Assembly (NCBI GenBank): GCA_030847615.1 | Contig: JAUMIR010000003.1 | Coordinates: 193,573,149-193,637,148 of the forward strand | Length of the DNA stretch: 64,000 bases | Source: Gambelia wislizenii | Lineage: Eukaryota; Chordata; Lepidosauria; Squamata; Crotaphytidae | Direction of reading: 5' to 3' | Shown here: in pieces, positions 34,310-45,850 of the stretch | Position numbering within the stretch: the stretch's first letter is position 1 | How the letters are laid out: every line of letters begins with the position of its first letter | Notes under the pieces: model-generated | What the model was told of the DNA's origin: nothing | What the model saw: only the letters and a program-made list of their open reading frames with translations | Databases searched by the model: none | Made by a program: the position numbers and the translations under genes

Positions 34310-34363
<54 letters not shown>
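34310..34363 (+). repeat. (CT)n(AC)n compound microsatellite
   Basis: About 16 CT units followed by 10-11 AC units. Confidence 0.98.
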
Positions 34364-35477
34364 ATTTTCTCCATCTTATCACAGAGAGGATCATCATCCT
34401 ACCTTAGAGAGCAATGATTCTTTAAGGACTAAATACACAGACTTAAAATATGTAGTGTTTCAGAAGATCCCTGACTTCCAGATTCATTTAGGCTTCTCTC
34501 ACTCAGAGAAACCCTAATGTGCATCAAATATTATTTATGTAAATTTGCTCATCAAGGGTCTTCAAATTTGGAGAAAAGGGACAAATAAGTAAATGCACAC
34601 ACTCCTGTTATGTTTTTATTGCAATGATTCTATACATAATAATAATAATAACAACAACTGATCACCAAACCATGGCTTAATATTCTTATTAATTTAAATT
34701 AATTAATGGTAAGGCTGTGGTGCCTTTCACTTACAAGAAGTTAATAGCTGAAACTTCTGTTCTGAGTTCAGGTTCTATGTTTTTCAAATGGTTTCTATAC
34801 CTATTTTTAAGATAAAACAAGAGCAGATAGTTATTTTTCATACATCATTATGAAAGTCACCAATACTTTCATTGCCCTCTTGAATTGTTCTGGAAAAACT
34901 TCTTGTAAATTAGCCCAGATTTTTAAAATTTGATTTATATGCCACCTTTCTCCCAGAATGGGACTCAAGCCAGCCCAGAAAATTTGAAAGGGACTGTTCC
35001 TTGAACTGCATTTTCCGAGTACCATCCGTCAATATTTCTGAGCTTGTCATCCTCTGCTACTATGAGCACCTCTAGATCATACACATTAACTGAAAATGGG
35101 TCTCTAATTCAGTGTTTGCTTGCACCAGGAACAGGAAAATATTATTGGAAACTATGCAGCAAATTTTTCAAAAGCCATGCAAAAAGAGTCAGACAATTCT
35201 TCATTGGTGGAACCAAGAACATTTGTGAGGTTTGGAAATGTCTCATAGTTTTAGTTCGATAGTTGATGTCACAATTCCAATTGTTTCATCATTGCTTTGC
35301 TCTTGTCTTCAACTTGAAAAACTAACTTTTTCTCCTTGAAGATTTAAGTTGAGCATTTTTAAATGGGTGAAGATATCTGACAGATATGTTAATTTTACTA
35401 ACCAGGAAAAATCTGCCAAATTATCGCTGAGGTGAAAGTGCTGCTCTATGAGGAGTAATCTTTTACCAATTGAGTCA
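34364..35477. other. Anonymous non-coding DNA
   Basis: No gene recognised. Contains an AAT run near 34639-34651. Confidence 0.55.
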
Positions 35478-35959
35478 GGGAAATAAAGAGACCAGACACA
35501 AGATATGGGGTGAAATAAAGGGTCTTTATTTAACCCTACCTATTTAAGTCCCTCTAAGATCTTCAGTGGGGGGAGGCAACCTAGTGAGGGAGCACCTGAG
35601 GCTGTAGGTTTAATCGAGACCTTACCCCCAAGCTTCCCCAGGTGAACACCTGAGCCCTCGAGAATAACCCCAAAACTGGGGTTACTATCAAGCCAGCCCG
35701 TGTCTGAAAGACCAACCCAAAAGTCCCCCACTCAAGCCACACGGATTAGGGTGGGGGATTCTCCCTCGGGCCAGCCCCAAGGTGGGTCTCCTTCCCTTCC
35801 GCTAAGTCCCACGACTTTATTGGTCATTCCAGAGACCCTCTCTTCACCCAAATAGGTGCCAAGGTGCACACCGACATCTATGCCTCCCCCAAATTCAGGC
35901 CATAGATAGGTTCAAGCGTCCGCTTTGTCCCTATTCCCCCACTACCCTGACCAAAAGGT

Positions 35960-36530
35960 CCCTCAACCCCCCTGAAGATCACTCAGAAAAATTAAATTCC
36001 CTGCATCTGAGAGGTGTACCCCATCAGCTCAGTAGAGCTCAAGTCTCTCGAACACTATAGCAGGGTGTGGGAGATATGACCCCAACCCTTTGGCAAGAGC
36101 ATTCTTAATTTCCCTATTAGCTCTTCACCGCGCCCGGTCAAGCAAACGGGGTCCCCATCCCCTCTCCAAATCTGTCGGGGTAAAATGGCCGACCACATGA
36201 TGGTAACCTCCAGCCACCTTGACCGGATTACCCTCATGTCATTGATCAACTGAAGGACCAAAGCCTTCGCTTTTAGCAAACCCAAATCATTCCCACCCAG
36301 GTGCAGAACGACAATGTCGAGGGGGTCCCCGGCATTCCTCAAACAATAAAGGCAACAGGCCGAACCAATGGAGTCCCCTCCATCCCAACCACTCAACAAT
36401 TAACTGGTCCCCAAGGGTGAGGTGAGGTCCATAGTGGCTCAATCGGGCATGTCTCGCTGCCCAGTACACCATACTGTGGCCACATATGATTGCCCATCGT
36501 CTCACCACCTGGGACCTGTAACAGAGAAGA
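35960..36530 (-). pseudogene. SGNH/GDSL-hydrolase-like domain of YR element 2
   Basis: The frame downstream of the recombinase reads RRWAIICGHSMVYWAARHAR, block I with the Ser kept but Asp changed to His (GHS). Then come WRGLHWFGLLPLLFEECRG, block III IVVLHLGGNDLGLL (about 36320-36280) and IMWSAILPRQIW. Block V, ADGVHLSDAG (about 36025-35996), is preceded by a stop in ELY-stop-ADG. A frameshift near 36290-36330 separates blocks I and III. The same block order as in YR element 1 shows the domain was part of the ancestral element. Substrate and role are unknown. Confidence 0.75.
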
Positions 36531-36537
36531 AAAACAG

Positions 36538-37454
36538 TTAACAATGGAGGGGCCGAATGTATTTCCGGTATGCGGAGGAGTGCCATCTACCAATCTTTTG
36601 TATTGCCTGGGGCTGCATCCCCATAGAGGCAGCAGTAGATGCCAACCCTATACGGAATGAGTGCATCCCAAAACGCCTACCTTGCAGACCCAGCTTGTCC
36701 AAGGCCTTGGCGGTCACTGTCCAAAATTGAAACTTTGTTAGTGGAGAACCATTGGCATGAATAAATAAAGGCCCTGGTGTGGATCCCCGAAGAGACAGGT
36801 ATTGTCTCAAAGCCTTGACCGGGCAGAGGTCTGGGAAACTACAAACTTGCAGCCTGCATTGGGTTCCCGCACCCCGCTGGTCGGTTTTAGAAAAAACGCA
36901 GAGACAGGATAACCTGGTGCTGGTGCAATGTCACATCCCTAAGATCTAAGGCCCTACTAGAGTGGTCAAATTTTGATGCACACACCAACTCGCTAATCCG
37001 CAGGGCACCAAAGAACGCCGTGAGGGCTGCTGCATGAAACAGCAGCCTTTTCATAGATTGATGCACAAATCTCTGCCCAAATTTCAAAGAGGCCATAGAG
37101 GACCCTGGGGAAAAGAGGGGTCCTAGTGTCTGCTATTCTGCCTCTCTTTCGGACCCAACCTTCCAAAACTTTACGTATCCTAAAATCACTGGTGGTATCA
37201 TCCAAACCCCTGGCTTTGAGCCAAAAGGCTATGGCCAATAGCCAGGACCAGATAGATTGTGGAGCCAAGCCCATTTGGTGCAAATGCACACAAAACTTTA
37301 ACAATTGTGGAACAGCTATGGGAAGGCCTAGCTGCCAGCCAAGATTCTGTCCAAAGTTATTAAATTCCTTAATTGCTCGGCTATAACTCCTCCTTGTAGA
37401 TGGTGCTAAGGACATACCTAACGCCCTGATCACCTCGACCTCCCAATCATCCAC
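36538..37454 (-). pseudogene. Tyrosine recombinase of YR element 2
   Basis: Starts at 37454, overlapping the end of RT-RNase H by 25 nt. The N-terminal domain is LAPSTRRSYSRAIKEFNNF. The catalytic core has FFGALRISELVCASKFD (first Arg), SPLTKFQFWTV, FGMHSFRIG (intact HxxR) and IGRWHSSAYRKYI (nucleophile Tyr). The four key residues Arg-His-Arg-Tyr are readable, unlike element 1 where the second Arg is Gln. Two frame changes, near 37070 and 36830-36890, disrupt it. The SGNH frame follows directly. Confidence 0.88.
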
Positions 37455-39060
37455 AGGTCTGGTGGCATCTGCTCGCCTTCGTGCATCACGCCTGGAGCCA
37501 GCTCTCTGAAGCGCTCCATCTGCATGCGGGAAAGAGCATCAGCAATACTGTTGTCAACACCCACCACATGCCGGGCTACAAACAAGATATTATGTTGTAG
37601 GCACTTCAACGTGAAGGCTTGAACTAGCCGCATGACCCATGGCGACCTGGAGGTCAATGAATTTATCACGTGGACCATTGATATGTTGTCGCACCAGAAA
37701 TGGACCGTGGAATTGGTCACTTCCTTAGCCCAAATGTGTACAGCGACCAGAATGGGAAAAAACTCCAAAAAGGTTAAATCCCCAGAAATGTCCAATGAGG
37801 CCCACTCTAGGGGCCACCGACTTGCACACCAATGGCCCGCGAAATAAATTCCGAACCCTATAGCTCCTGCTGCATCAGAAGCAATTTGAAAGGCACCCTG
37901 AAGCTTCCTGTCCTCCCGCCAAAATGATACTCCATTAAAGTGCGTCAAAAATTCCCACCATACGTGGAGATCACTCCTCACCTCCATTGAAACCCGGATT
38001 TTATGATGAGGCAACGATGATCCTTTAATAGAGCCACATAGCCGGTGAAGGAAAGCCCATCCGGGCACTACCACCTTACAAGCGAAGTTCAGGTGTCCAA
38101 TAAAAACCTGAAATCCCCTCAGGGTAGCCTTTTTATGGGACATAAAGGCAACCACCCATCCAGTTAGGTCAATTACTTTAGCCCATGACAGGCGGCATAG
38201 CTGGTTAATGGTGTCAATTTCGATGCCCAGGAAAGTTAATTGCAAAGCAGGGCCCTCAGTTTTTTCAGGGGCTAAGGGAACCCCCAAGTCTGCAGCCAGA
38301 AGCTCGAACTGGTGCAACAGGTGTGCGCATCTTCCAGAACCCCCAGGCCCAATGAATAAAAAATCATCCAGGTAATGCACAACCCCACCGCAGCCAGTCC
38401 TAACCCTTAGCGCCCACTCTAAGAAAGTGCTAAATGTTTCAAAGGCATTACAAGACACTGAGTAGCCCATGGGCAATGCCCGGTCCATATAGAATAGCCC
38501 CTCAAAACAAAAACCCAACAGATCAAAATCCTTGGGGTGCACTGGAAGGAGACGAAATGCAGATTTAATGTCACATTTGGCTAACTCTGCACCCGGGACA
38601 TGTTTCCTAACCTCCCTGATGGCAGCATCAAAGGATATATATCTAACAGTGCACAACTCCATGGGAATGCTTTCGTTAACAGATTCCCCCCTTGGATATG
38701 ATAAATGATGTATCAGCCTAAATTCCCCTGGCACCTTTTTAGGCACCACTCCCAAAGGCGACACTCGCAAGTTAGGAACCGGCGGTTCAGAAAATGGGCC
38801 AACCACCCTACCCTTAGCAACCTCCTTTTGAATTTTTGCCCTAACAATAGCCTCCATCCCTCTGACGGATTATAAATTATGGGCCATGTAGGCCCACCTA
38901 GGGCCTTGAAAAGGAATTCTAAAACCTACTTTAAAGCCGTTACGCAAGTAACTGGCAGCTACTCTATTGGGATAAAACTTTAACAGACGACATAAAACCT
39001 CCAACCTAATTGGGCTGGGGCCCTTTTGGAGTTGGATTATGGTTTTCTGAACTTTTGCTC
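37430..39060 (-). pseudogene. RT-RNase H of YR element 2, nearly intact
   Basis: A 475-codon frame (38857-37430) has VSPLGVVPKKVPGEFR, LAKCDIKSAFRLLPVHP, MGYSVSCNAFETF, catalytic VVHYLDDFLFIG (about 38375-38345) and FLGIEIDTINQLCR. The RNase H part has FQIASDAAGAIGFG, HFWCDNISMV and NSIADALSRMQM. The coding region extends upstream in the same frame through GPSPIRLEVL and LKFYPNRVAASYLRNGF, where only one stop (TAA at 38870-38872) separates it from the main frame. All RT and RNase H acidic residues I can place are present. This is the best-preserved enzyme in the window. Confidence 0.9.
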
Positions 39061-40377
39061 GCTGCTGGGGAACCCCTTCCACCCCTAAATTGACCTCTGC
39101 CCCTGGGGCAGTTCTGAAAGGAATGAGGTGCCCCACAGATAGAGCACTCATGGCTATATCTGCAGGGCTTCCTATTACAAACTCCCTGTGAAGAGAAGTC
39201 CCAACAGAGGAGCTTATGACCAGGAGTGGTCCCCAGAGAGGCCCGTGAAGTGGAAGGAAGTGGTCCCTTTTGCACTAAGTGCCCACTATGTGTCCTTTCA
39301 CCCTGAATTGGTCTGGCAGGGGTCATGAGCTGCATCCACAGTTGTGGGTGCATCATGTCCCACCTTAATGCTGAGTAGATAGCCGCTCTCATTTGGAAGG
39401 CCTCATCATACAATAGCCAAGCAGGGCCTGCATAGTCCATGTAGGCTCTATGGATTATATTTATATACTGTAATAGGGCCACTGCTCGAAGGGGCTGAGC
39501 TTTGACCGTAACCCCTGCCAATATCAGGAAACCTGAAAGCCAGTTAGGCCAGGTCCGATCCACTTTCCTTTTCCTAATTTTTTCCCTCTCCTTATCATCC
39601 AAATCATCTGTCTTTTTTTTCAATCTCCCTATAGAGCAAAGAAAAAACATCTACATATTCCCCCTTTATAATCTTGTCCCACGTGGTCTGAAGCAAATGA
39701 TCCCCTAAGGGCAATGTCATATCTCTGAATGGGATAGCCCTATACAAGGCTGCACCATACCCAAAAGGCGAGGTGGTCCCAGACCAAGCCTGGCTACCTG
39801 CCCAGCCCATAGGTGAACCATAGGCTGCCCATGGAAAATTTTGGGATTGAGACCAGTTGGAGGGAGCAGGCCAACCTAAGGGAGCTATGGGGCTGCCGGC
39901 TGTGGCAGAACTAAATTCACCTTGTGGGGCTGCAGATCCACCACCCCGTGGCCAATAGATGCCTGCAGTGTTGGGTGTGCCATCATTTGCCTCACCTCCA
40001 GGATCCACGACGCCCACTGGCTCAACAGGTTGGCCGAGGTTCAAGGTTCTGGAAGATTCTGGCACATCCGCCCCCACTGCATCCCGGGATCCTGATGCGC
40101 CATCTGGCTGAATCATCTTCTCTAAAGCATCTAAATGAGCAAGAATTTCATTACCTAGTTTGCATTGCTTCACATGCTTATCCACAACAGTGGTGGCAGG
40201 AGCTGAAAGAGTCCCCTGGGCATCCTCTAATTGTTTTATCCTGTCTAAAATGGACTGCCAGGGAAGGTCCTCATCGCTGTCGCTAGAGGCTACCTGTTCC
40301 TGTGTGTTTTGTGGTTTTAGTGCCTTGGGAGCAGGCATTTTACCCTTAGAGCCAGATTTACCCTTTTTGGGGGCCAT
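39006..40377 (-). pseudogene. Gag-like protein of YR element 2
   Basis: Starts MAPKKGKSGSKGKMPAPK at 40377 with a basic N-terminus, then SSDSDEDLPWQSILDRIKQLED (acidic, then a short coiled coil) and a Gly/Pro/Ser-rich middle. A frame change near 39620 leads to LSGFLILAGVTVKAQ and LLQYINIIHRAYMDYAGPAWLL. The finger part is CWDFSSQGVCNRKPCRYSH (CCCH) then CSICGAPHSFQNCPRG (knuckle). The end overlaps the start of the RT frame near 39006-39060. One frameshift, otherwise open. Confidence 0.82.
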
Positions 40378-40405
40378 AATGATGGCCAGGAAAAGACCTT
40401 CTCTT

Positions 40406-40501
40406 ATATTATTATTAGTAGTATTAGTATTAGTATTGTTGTATATGTAAATATATGTGGTATTGACTTGCTAGGTATTGCTGTTGTTGTTGTTGTTGTT
40501 G

Positions 40502-40536
<35 letters not shown>

Positions 40537-40537
40537 G
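40406..40537 (+). repeat. (ATT)n / (TTG)n microsatellites in YR element 2 leader
   Basis: ATTATT and GTATTA runs at 40406-40440, a (TTG)n run at 40479-40500, and about 12 ATT units at 40501-40537. Placement upstream of gag is conserved with YR element 1. Confidence 0.95.
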
Positions 40538-40581
40538 GGTCTCTATACCCAATATGGCCCAGCTGCAATGCACATAAAAGG

Positions 40582-40652
40582 CCACCAGATGGCGTTACAG
40601 CAGCACTGTATCGGTCCTGACTGCAATTTGCCAAAAGGTCACTAGATGGCGC
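40582..40652 (+). promoter_or_regulatory. Two CTCF-like motifs in YR element 2 leader
   Basis: CCACCAGATGGCGT (40582-40595) and TCACTAGATGGCGC (40639-40652) each match the CTCF core consensus CCASYAGRKGGCRS at 13 of 14 positions. Same strand, 57 nt apart. Motif match only; binding is not shown. Confidence 0.4.
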
Positions 40653-40737
40653 CAACAGATTACAAATGAGCCAACCAGGCTGCCGGTTGAAAAAAAAAGG
40701 CCTGAATTGGCACGATGTGCCCAAGGGATAACTTGGG

Positions 40738-41510
40738 CCTAACGGAGGGAACCATGCACGCTCCTAGGAGAGACAAGGGGCACCCCCATGCCCCACTCCA
40801 CCACTGGCCCTACCGAGTGAAATGGGCTGCACCACGCACGTGAGCCCAGCATGCCCGCCGGTCACACCAGTAAGGCTATTCCCCTGTACTTTATAATTGT
40901 TGTTTCTTTTTCTGTCTTTTTTTTTTAATGAGGAATGAGGCGTTGGGAGGGAACCCCCCCCCCCACAACCCCCCTTGTGACAGAAGGGAAGGGACTAAGA
41001 AGGGCTACCAGGGACTGATGAGGGCTACCAAGGACTAAGAATGACTACCAAGGGGGGGAATTAAGAAAGGAGGTACCAGGGACTGATAAGGGCTACCAGG
41101 GACGCAGAAGGGCCAAAGCCAGGCAAGATCCGAGGCCAAGCTGGGCTAGCACTGAAGCTGAGAGTTAGAACACCCCCCAGCTGACCCCCCCCCATGGCTG
41201 AAAAGCCCTTTACTCCCTGAGTCACCTAGAGATCAAGCACGCTAATCCGTCACACTCCGCTCGCTCGTCTCCAACTGCAGCTCCGATCCTGGCTCTCTCT
41301 CTCTTGATCGATCTAAAAAGCCAAGAGGAGTGGGGAGGGCAGAGCAGCCTTAAATAGGCCCTGTGTTCCGCCCCTCCCCCTTCCTGATGTCGGCGCTAAC
41401 AGCGCCTGTCATCATAGGACTGGTCTCCCCCCCTCCTAACCGGTAAATGCCAATTCCCCCTCCTACAGGCTGCGCCTGCTGAGGGAGGATGGGGGATCTC
41501 CAACATGAGT
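40738..41510 (-). other. 5' leader / promoter region of YR element 2
   Basis: GC-rich sequence with tandem words GGGACTGATGAGGGCTACCAGG / GGACTAAGAATGACTACC (40990-41105, irregular unit of about 24-45 nt). TAAATAGGCCC on plus near 41351 could be a TATA-like element when read on minus (TTTAAGG). No coding frame. Confidence 0.45.
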
Positions 41511-43379
41511 CAAAACTTTATCTTGTGATAGCTAACTAACTTCACAGTGTAACAAAAATTGATGGTATTCACTGTTCATATCTTAGCTGCTCAATAAGTC
41601 TTGGATTCAGTGATTTGCTTTTTATAAAATTGTCGATTTTAACTGATTCATTTAAGGTCTGTTTTAGGGTGGTTTGTTTTGTTTTGTTTGGTATCTTCTT
41701 AGCAACTAGAGCTTCCCTATGTATGCAGCAATGGTACTAAGTCACTGACTGTATGATTTCCTTAATCCATAGTCCAAGTCCAGTAAGCTTTCTAGACATT
41801 CCTTGTGCCCTGTTTGTGCTAATTCCAATGCATTTGAACCAATCCATGTCATAAGATGCTATAAACTCATTTAAACTGTTAAATACTTCCTCAGCTATAA
41901 TATATACCAACACAGAGATGAACAGTAAGGTTTTTTTAAAAAAAAGTTCTCTATGCTCATATCTAATATAGCACAATAAGGTCACTTTGTTGTTTTGCCT
42001 GTGCTTTTGTCCACTTGCAGAGCAAAATAGGGGGACATGCAAATTCTTTCTAATAATGGTTCCTACAAATTAGCTGACAAACCATTGATTTGATGCTTAA
42101 CTGTGTCATTTGACATAGGTATTAAGGAATGGTCCTTAGCAGCTTTCTTGTTGTTTTTTGCAGCAGGTGATATAGGTTCTTCATCTATTGTGTGCAGTTT
42201 TCTGGTTTTTGCTATTCATTGAGAAACTTCAAAAGAGGCCCTCATTTCATTTTCATTGTTACAATCAGTTGCAATCCTTTTTACCATTTTCTTATTTTCC
42301 TGAAGTTCCTGCTCCTTACTTTTGAAAAAAAAAATCAACACTTCTTGTGACATGTTCTTCTTGTTTAGTATCAAAATGTCTTCTCAATTTGGATAAGCAC
42401 ATGGCCTCATTGGACATTAGGAGTTGCAACATAACAAACACTGTGGTAGTTGCTTGTCTTCTGGGTTTGTACATGTGAAGCCAATCAAAAGATATTCCTT
42501 GCTATAATGGCAGCACTTTTAAAGATGACTGGAAGAAGCTTCATTTTGCTTTGAATTGGATGCACCCTCATCAACATCATCAGTACTTTTACATTTCAGA
42601 TTCAACCAGCAGTCCATCCTGAGGCTCAGCCAAAATGTTTTGTTACAAAATTAACCATGATAAAATCAGTCACTTTGCAATACAATAACCAACCACTTTA
42701 ATCACAGAAATCAAAGAAGAAACATGATCATTCTCAATAATCCACAGTTATCATTCTGAAGCACTTACTTACACTGAGGACTTTATGACACAAAGCCAAA
42801 ATCATGGAATTACACTGGGATAGTAGCGGTAATGGCTTCCCATTATTGCATGATGTCATCTTTATACCATGGTTGGTAAGTGCACCAACTGTTACTGTGG
42901 TGCACCTTTGTATTCATGGGCAAAACCCATAAATAGCTGTCAATTTTGCTATTTTCGCAGTATTGACAAGCATGCAATAATTAATTCCCACTGTAGTTCC
43001 AATATTACAGTACTAATGGGCATTCCTCCCTCTTTTCCCCTCTGCATTCCCAATAAGAACACATAATTCAACTTCCAGTGGAGAGCATGAAGAGGACCTC
43101 CATGACACCCTTTTAATGAACCATTGCCTTTTCTTGGTATATTTTGTTTGTTTAATTGTTAATTTCTTTTTTTATTTGTTTGGGGTTTTTTTGTTGTTTA
43201 ATTGAAGTGGCATCTTCTTGCAATAATGGCTAAAACAGTGTTCTTGTGAAATCACAGAAGGAACATGACCATCAGTAGGAAAGTGTAATGTTCTGTTTTC
43301 CATCTTTCTATTCCCCCTTAATCTATTGTCTCTTTTTATTGTTTCTTTTTTTTCTTTATCTTACTATTTTATTGTAGTG
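41511..43379. other. Anonymous non-coding DNA
   Basis: No domain motif in the 101-codon minus frame at 41737-42042. Nothing else recognised. Confidence 0.5.
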
Positions 43380-43381
43380 TA

Positions 43382-43605
43382 CAGGCTGACCCCCATATCC
43401 ATGGATTCAGTATCTCAGTTTCACTTATCCACGTCCAAAAATATAAGTACTCTCTAGGCATTTCTAGGTCTTCCAGTATGATTCTGTGGTCAACGTCTGG
43501 CATTCTTCTCATTGAAAATAATAGGGTTCCCTATTATCCACAGTTTCAGACATCCACCAGGGGGTGTCTTGGAACATATCCCCTTTAGATATGGAGGCTG
43601 ACCTG
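43382..43605. mobile_element. Tigger/pogo-like MITE, copy 2, with TA target site
   Basis: Ends CAGGCTGACCCCCATATCC and, reversed, CAGGTCAGCCTCCATAT. The element is flanked by TA on both sides (43380-43381 and 43606-43607), as expected for Tc1/mariner/pogo insertion. Interior TTATCCAC words match copy 1 at 5.64 kb. It is followed by an A-rich run. Confidence 0.75.
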
Positions 43606-43607
43606 TA

Positions 43608-44955
43608 ATTAAAATTATGTTAATAAAAATTATTTTAAAAAAAAGAAAGAAAGAGAGAACATTCTCAACACAGCTACAGAATTGGGTAAAGCAACAGAAG
43701 TTCCAGGAATGTGGTGGCACAATGTGGATAACACTAGAGTTTGGTGCAGCTATGAAGGTGGCTTCTGGCTGCAAGCATGTTAGGGTAGCAAGAAATGCCA
43801 TGTGCTTTCTCTCAGTCACTCAGCATCATTAACTTGCATGTTCTCACCACGAAATAGCAAGTGCTGAGTACATTTTTGCTATCAAACAGTTATTTTCATA
43901 ACTTCTGAATGGCCTGAGATATTGTAATAGAACTTTGCACCAATGATCTCTGTCCCTGGCAAAAGACTCCTGCTCTTTGAAATCAATGTATGACTGTTCA
44001 TCTGTCTGTCTCTTTTTTTCTGTTTTGACTGTTAAAGCTCATAACATTTCTTCAAACCTTTGTGGAACCCATGTGAGGACATCATGGCCCCCTAGGGGTC
44101 CACAGACCACAGATTAAGAACCATTGTCCTAAAGGGCTTAATCCTTTTGTAGCACCCAGGCTCTGACTCCTAAATCTCAGCACCTGAGCCTCATAAGACA
44201 GAGTGATACCACAGAATTATCTTGCATAGATAGTATTATCTTGTAGTTAGCACGTGATGGCCTTCAACACAGTTGTACCTCAGTGGAGTCAGGAGTTTTA
44301 TGTTGCTGCTATGTTTTGTTTATGGAAATAATAAAGTTTTTGTCTGACTTCATGACAGGTGTGTCCTCTAAGTCTGCCATGATGTACCTGAAGCACTGAG
44401 CTGAGGATGCTTAGTATATATGTGAGGTAATAATCCCAGTTCAGCATCTATGAAATAACAAATGGGGAGAGACTCTTGGCTATTTTCACCAGATGATAAG
44501 TAAAAACTAGTCCTTCTCTTGTGTTTAGATCAGCCAGTTGATTTGCAGATATTAGCAGTAGAAAACTGGAGACAATAATTAAAATCAGCCAATATTTGCA
44601 CATCAAACATACCTGGAGAGGGTGGTCAGTTGTCAACAGAGCCTTGTGGTCATAAAAATTAGTGGTATGAAAAACACTACTAGGCCATTATGGAATTGTA
44701 GCCTGAATGCATATGATGTGTATGGGTTTTCTTTGTCAAAAGACAAATAGAGTGCCTTGTATTCATCTCCACATCCATAAATAGAAGATAATACTTCCAG
44801 GACAGCTTTAGAGGATCCATTTCTTTGTACTCCTACTTGTACTCCTACTTAAGATGATGCAATATCTATTTCTATTATACTTATCATATGAATGATTTCC
44901 TTGTAGTGTGGTAGACAATGTGGCAGCAAAGCAGCATGTGGTTACTGCTGGTCCT
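43608..44955. other. Anonymous DNA with a possible hAT end
   Basis: At 44093-44130, read in reverse, GGACAATGGTTCTTAATCTG and CTGTGGACCCCTAGGGG resemble the 5' ends of vertebrate hAT (Charlie/SPIN-like) elements. The other end was not found. No gene recognised. Confidence 0.4.
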
Positions 44956-45135
44956 CTAATACCAAGAGACAGTAGTTCAATGGTACAGCACAGGGCTTAT
45001 ATGCAACAAAGTCCCAGGTTACTCTGATTGCTGTATATCATAGGGAAAAATCCTGCCAAACACACCAGGAGAGTCACTTCCTGTCAGACAATGCTGAGCT
45101 AGATGGACCAATGGTCTGGTTTCATGCAAAGCTTC
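44956..45135 (+). mobile_element. tRNA-derived SINE, family 3 (sense)
   Basis: The A-box-like TAGTTCAATGGTACAGCAC is followed by B-box region GTCCCAGGTTACTCTGAT. The body then has CTGTCAGACAATGCTGAGC and TAGATGGACCAATGGTCTGG, a signature I associate with reptile SINEs. The 3' tail is unclear. Confidence 0.7.
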
Positions 45136-45547
45136 TCCCAATAGTCAATCTAGCATCCAGGACAAGCCCTACATTACACAGAGTATGATAGCTGTCACAG
45201 GTGGAAGATTCTGTGTGGCAGAGTGTAGCAGTACTGGAGGAAAAAGCTGCATGTGCACCACTATCAAGGGCCAGGGCCTGGGTGGTAGGGCCGGTTTAAG
45301 GCACCAGTGGCATCAGCATCCATAGGGGGCCCCTTCATTGTGGAGGCCCCCGTAATAACTCTCCTCCTGCAGAAACATTATTAGTAATAATCTGAATATC
45401 CTGTACTATGAATAGCTTAGGTTGAGTTAGGTTACATTGACCTGAGATAAACATATGGAACCCCCAAAATAAAGCATTGAAGGGGGCCCCAACATTCCTT
45501 AAACAGTCCTGGTGGGTGGCAGGCTCTCAGAGCAGAGACAACAAGAC

Positions 45548-45850
45548 CAGGTCAGGAACACAAGAGACAGAGTCCAAAGTACAGGCAGGGTCAAAGATAA
45601 GCCAAGTCAAAAACAGTCCAGGGTCAGAGCATGTACATAGGAGTCCAGAGGGCCAGAGACAAGGCAAAGTCCAGGAAGTGAGTGCCAGGTCAGGAACACA
45701 GGAATCAGAGACCAAGCAAACCAAAGTCCAAAAACAGTCCAAGGTCAGAGCACATACCAGATATCCATGGGTCAAAGGCAGGTCCAAGAGGCAAGTGAAG
45801 GTCTGAATACAAATAGCAGGTCAAGGCAAGGGATCAAGATCCAAGAGCAA
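45548..45850 (+). repeat. Tandem duplication, about 142-bp unit
   Basis: GGTCAGGAACACAAGAGACAGAG near 45550 recurs as GGTCAGGAACACAGGAATCAGAG near 45690. Each is followed by CAAAAACAGTCCARGGTCAGAGCA. The second copy carries small indels. Long frames here (45477-45806 plus and its minus shadow) are low-complexity by-products. Similar words near 18.8 kb suggest a dispersed repeat. Confidence 0.7.

Larger units (their letters stand above)
35478..41510 (-). mobile_element. YR retrotransposon 2 (DIRS/Ngaro type), antisense
   Basis: Same architecture as YR element 1: leader with (ATT)n, gag, RT-RNase H, tyrosine recombinase, SGNH-like frame, 3' end. The left end shares AGACACAAGATATGGGG and GGTCTTTATTTAACCC with the other copies; on the minus strand this supplies AATAAA poly(A) signals. 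The RT-RNase H frame is nearly intact. The right end near 41510 (GAGGATGGGGGATCTCC) is inferred from the change to anonymous sequence. No flanking repeat like R surrounds this copy. Confidence 0.88.

Noticed and set aside
24875..41510. Host hydrolase or host recombinase gene
   Set aside because: The SGNH and recombinase frames lie inside repeated elements with gag and RT, have no introns and occur twice in the window, so they are element genes.
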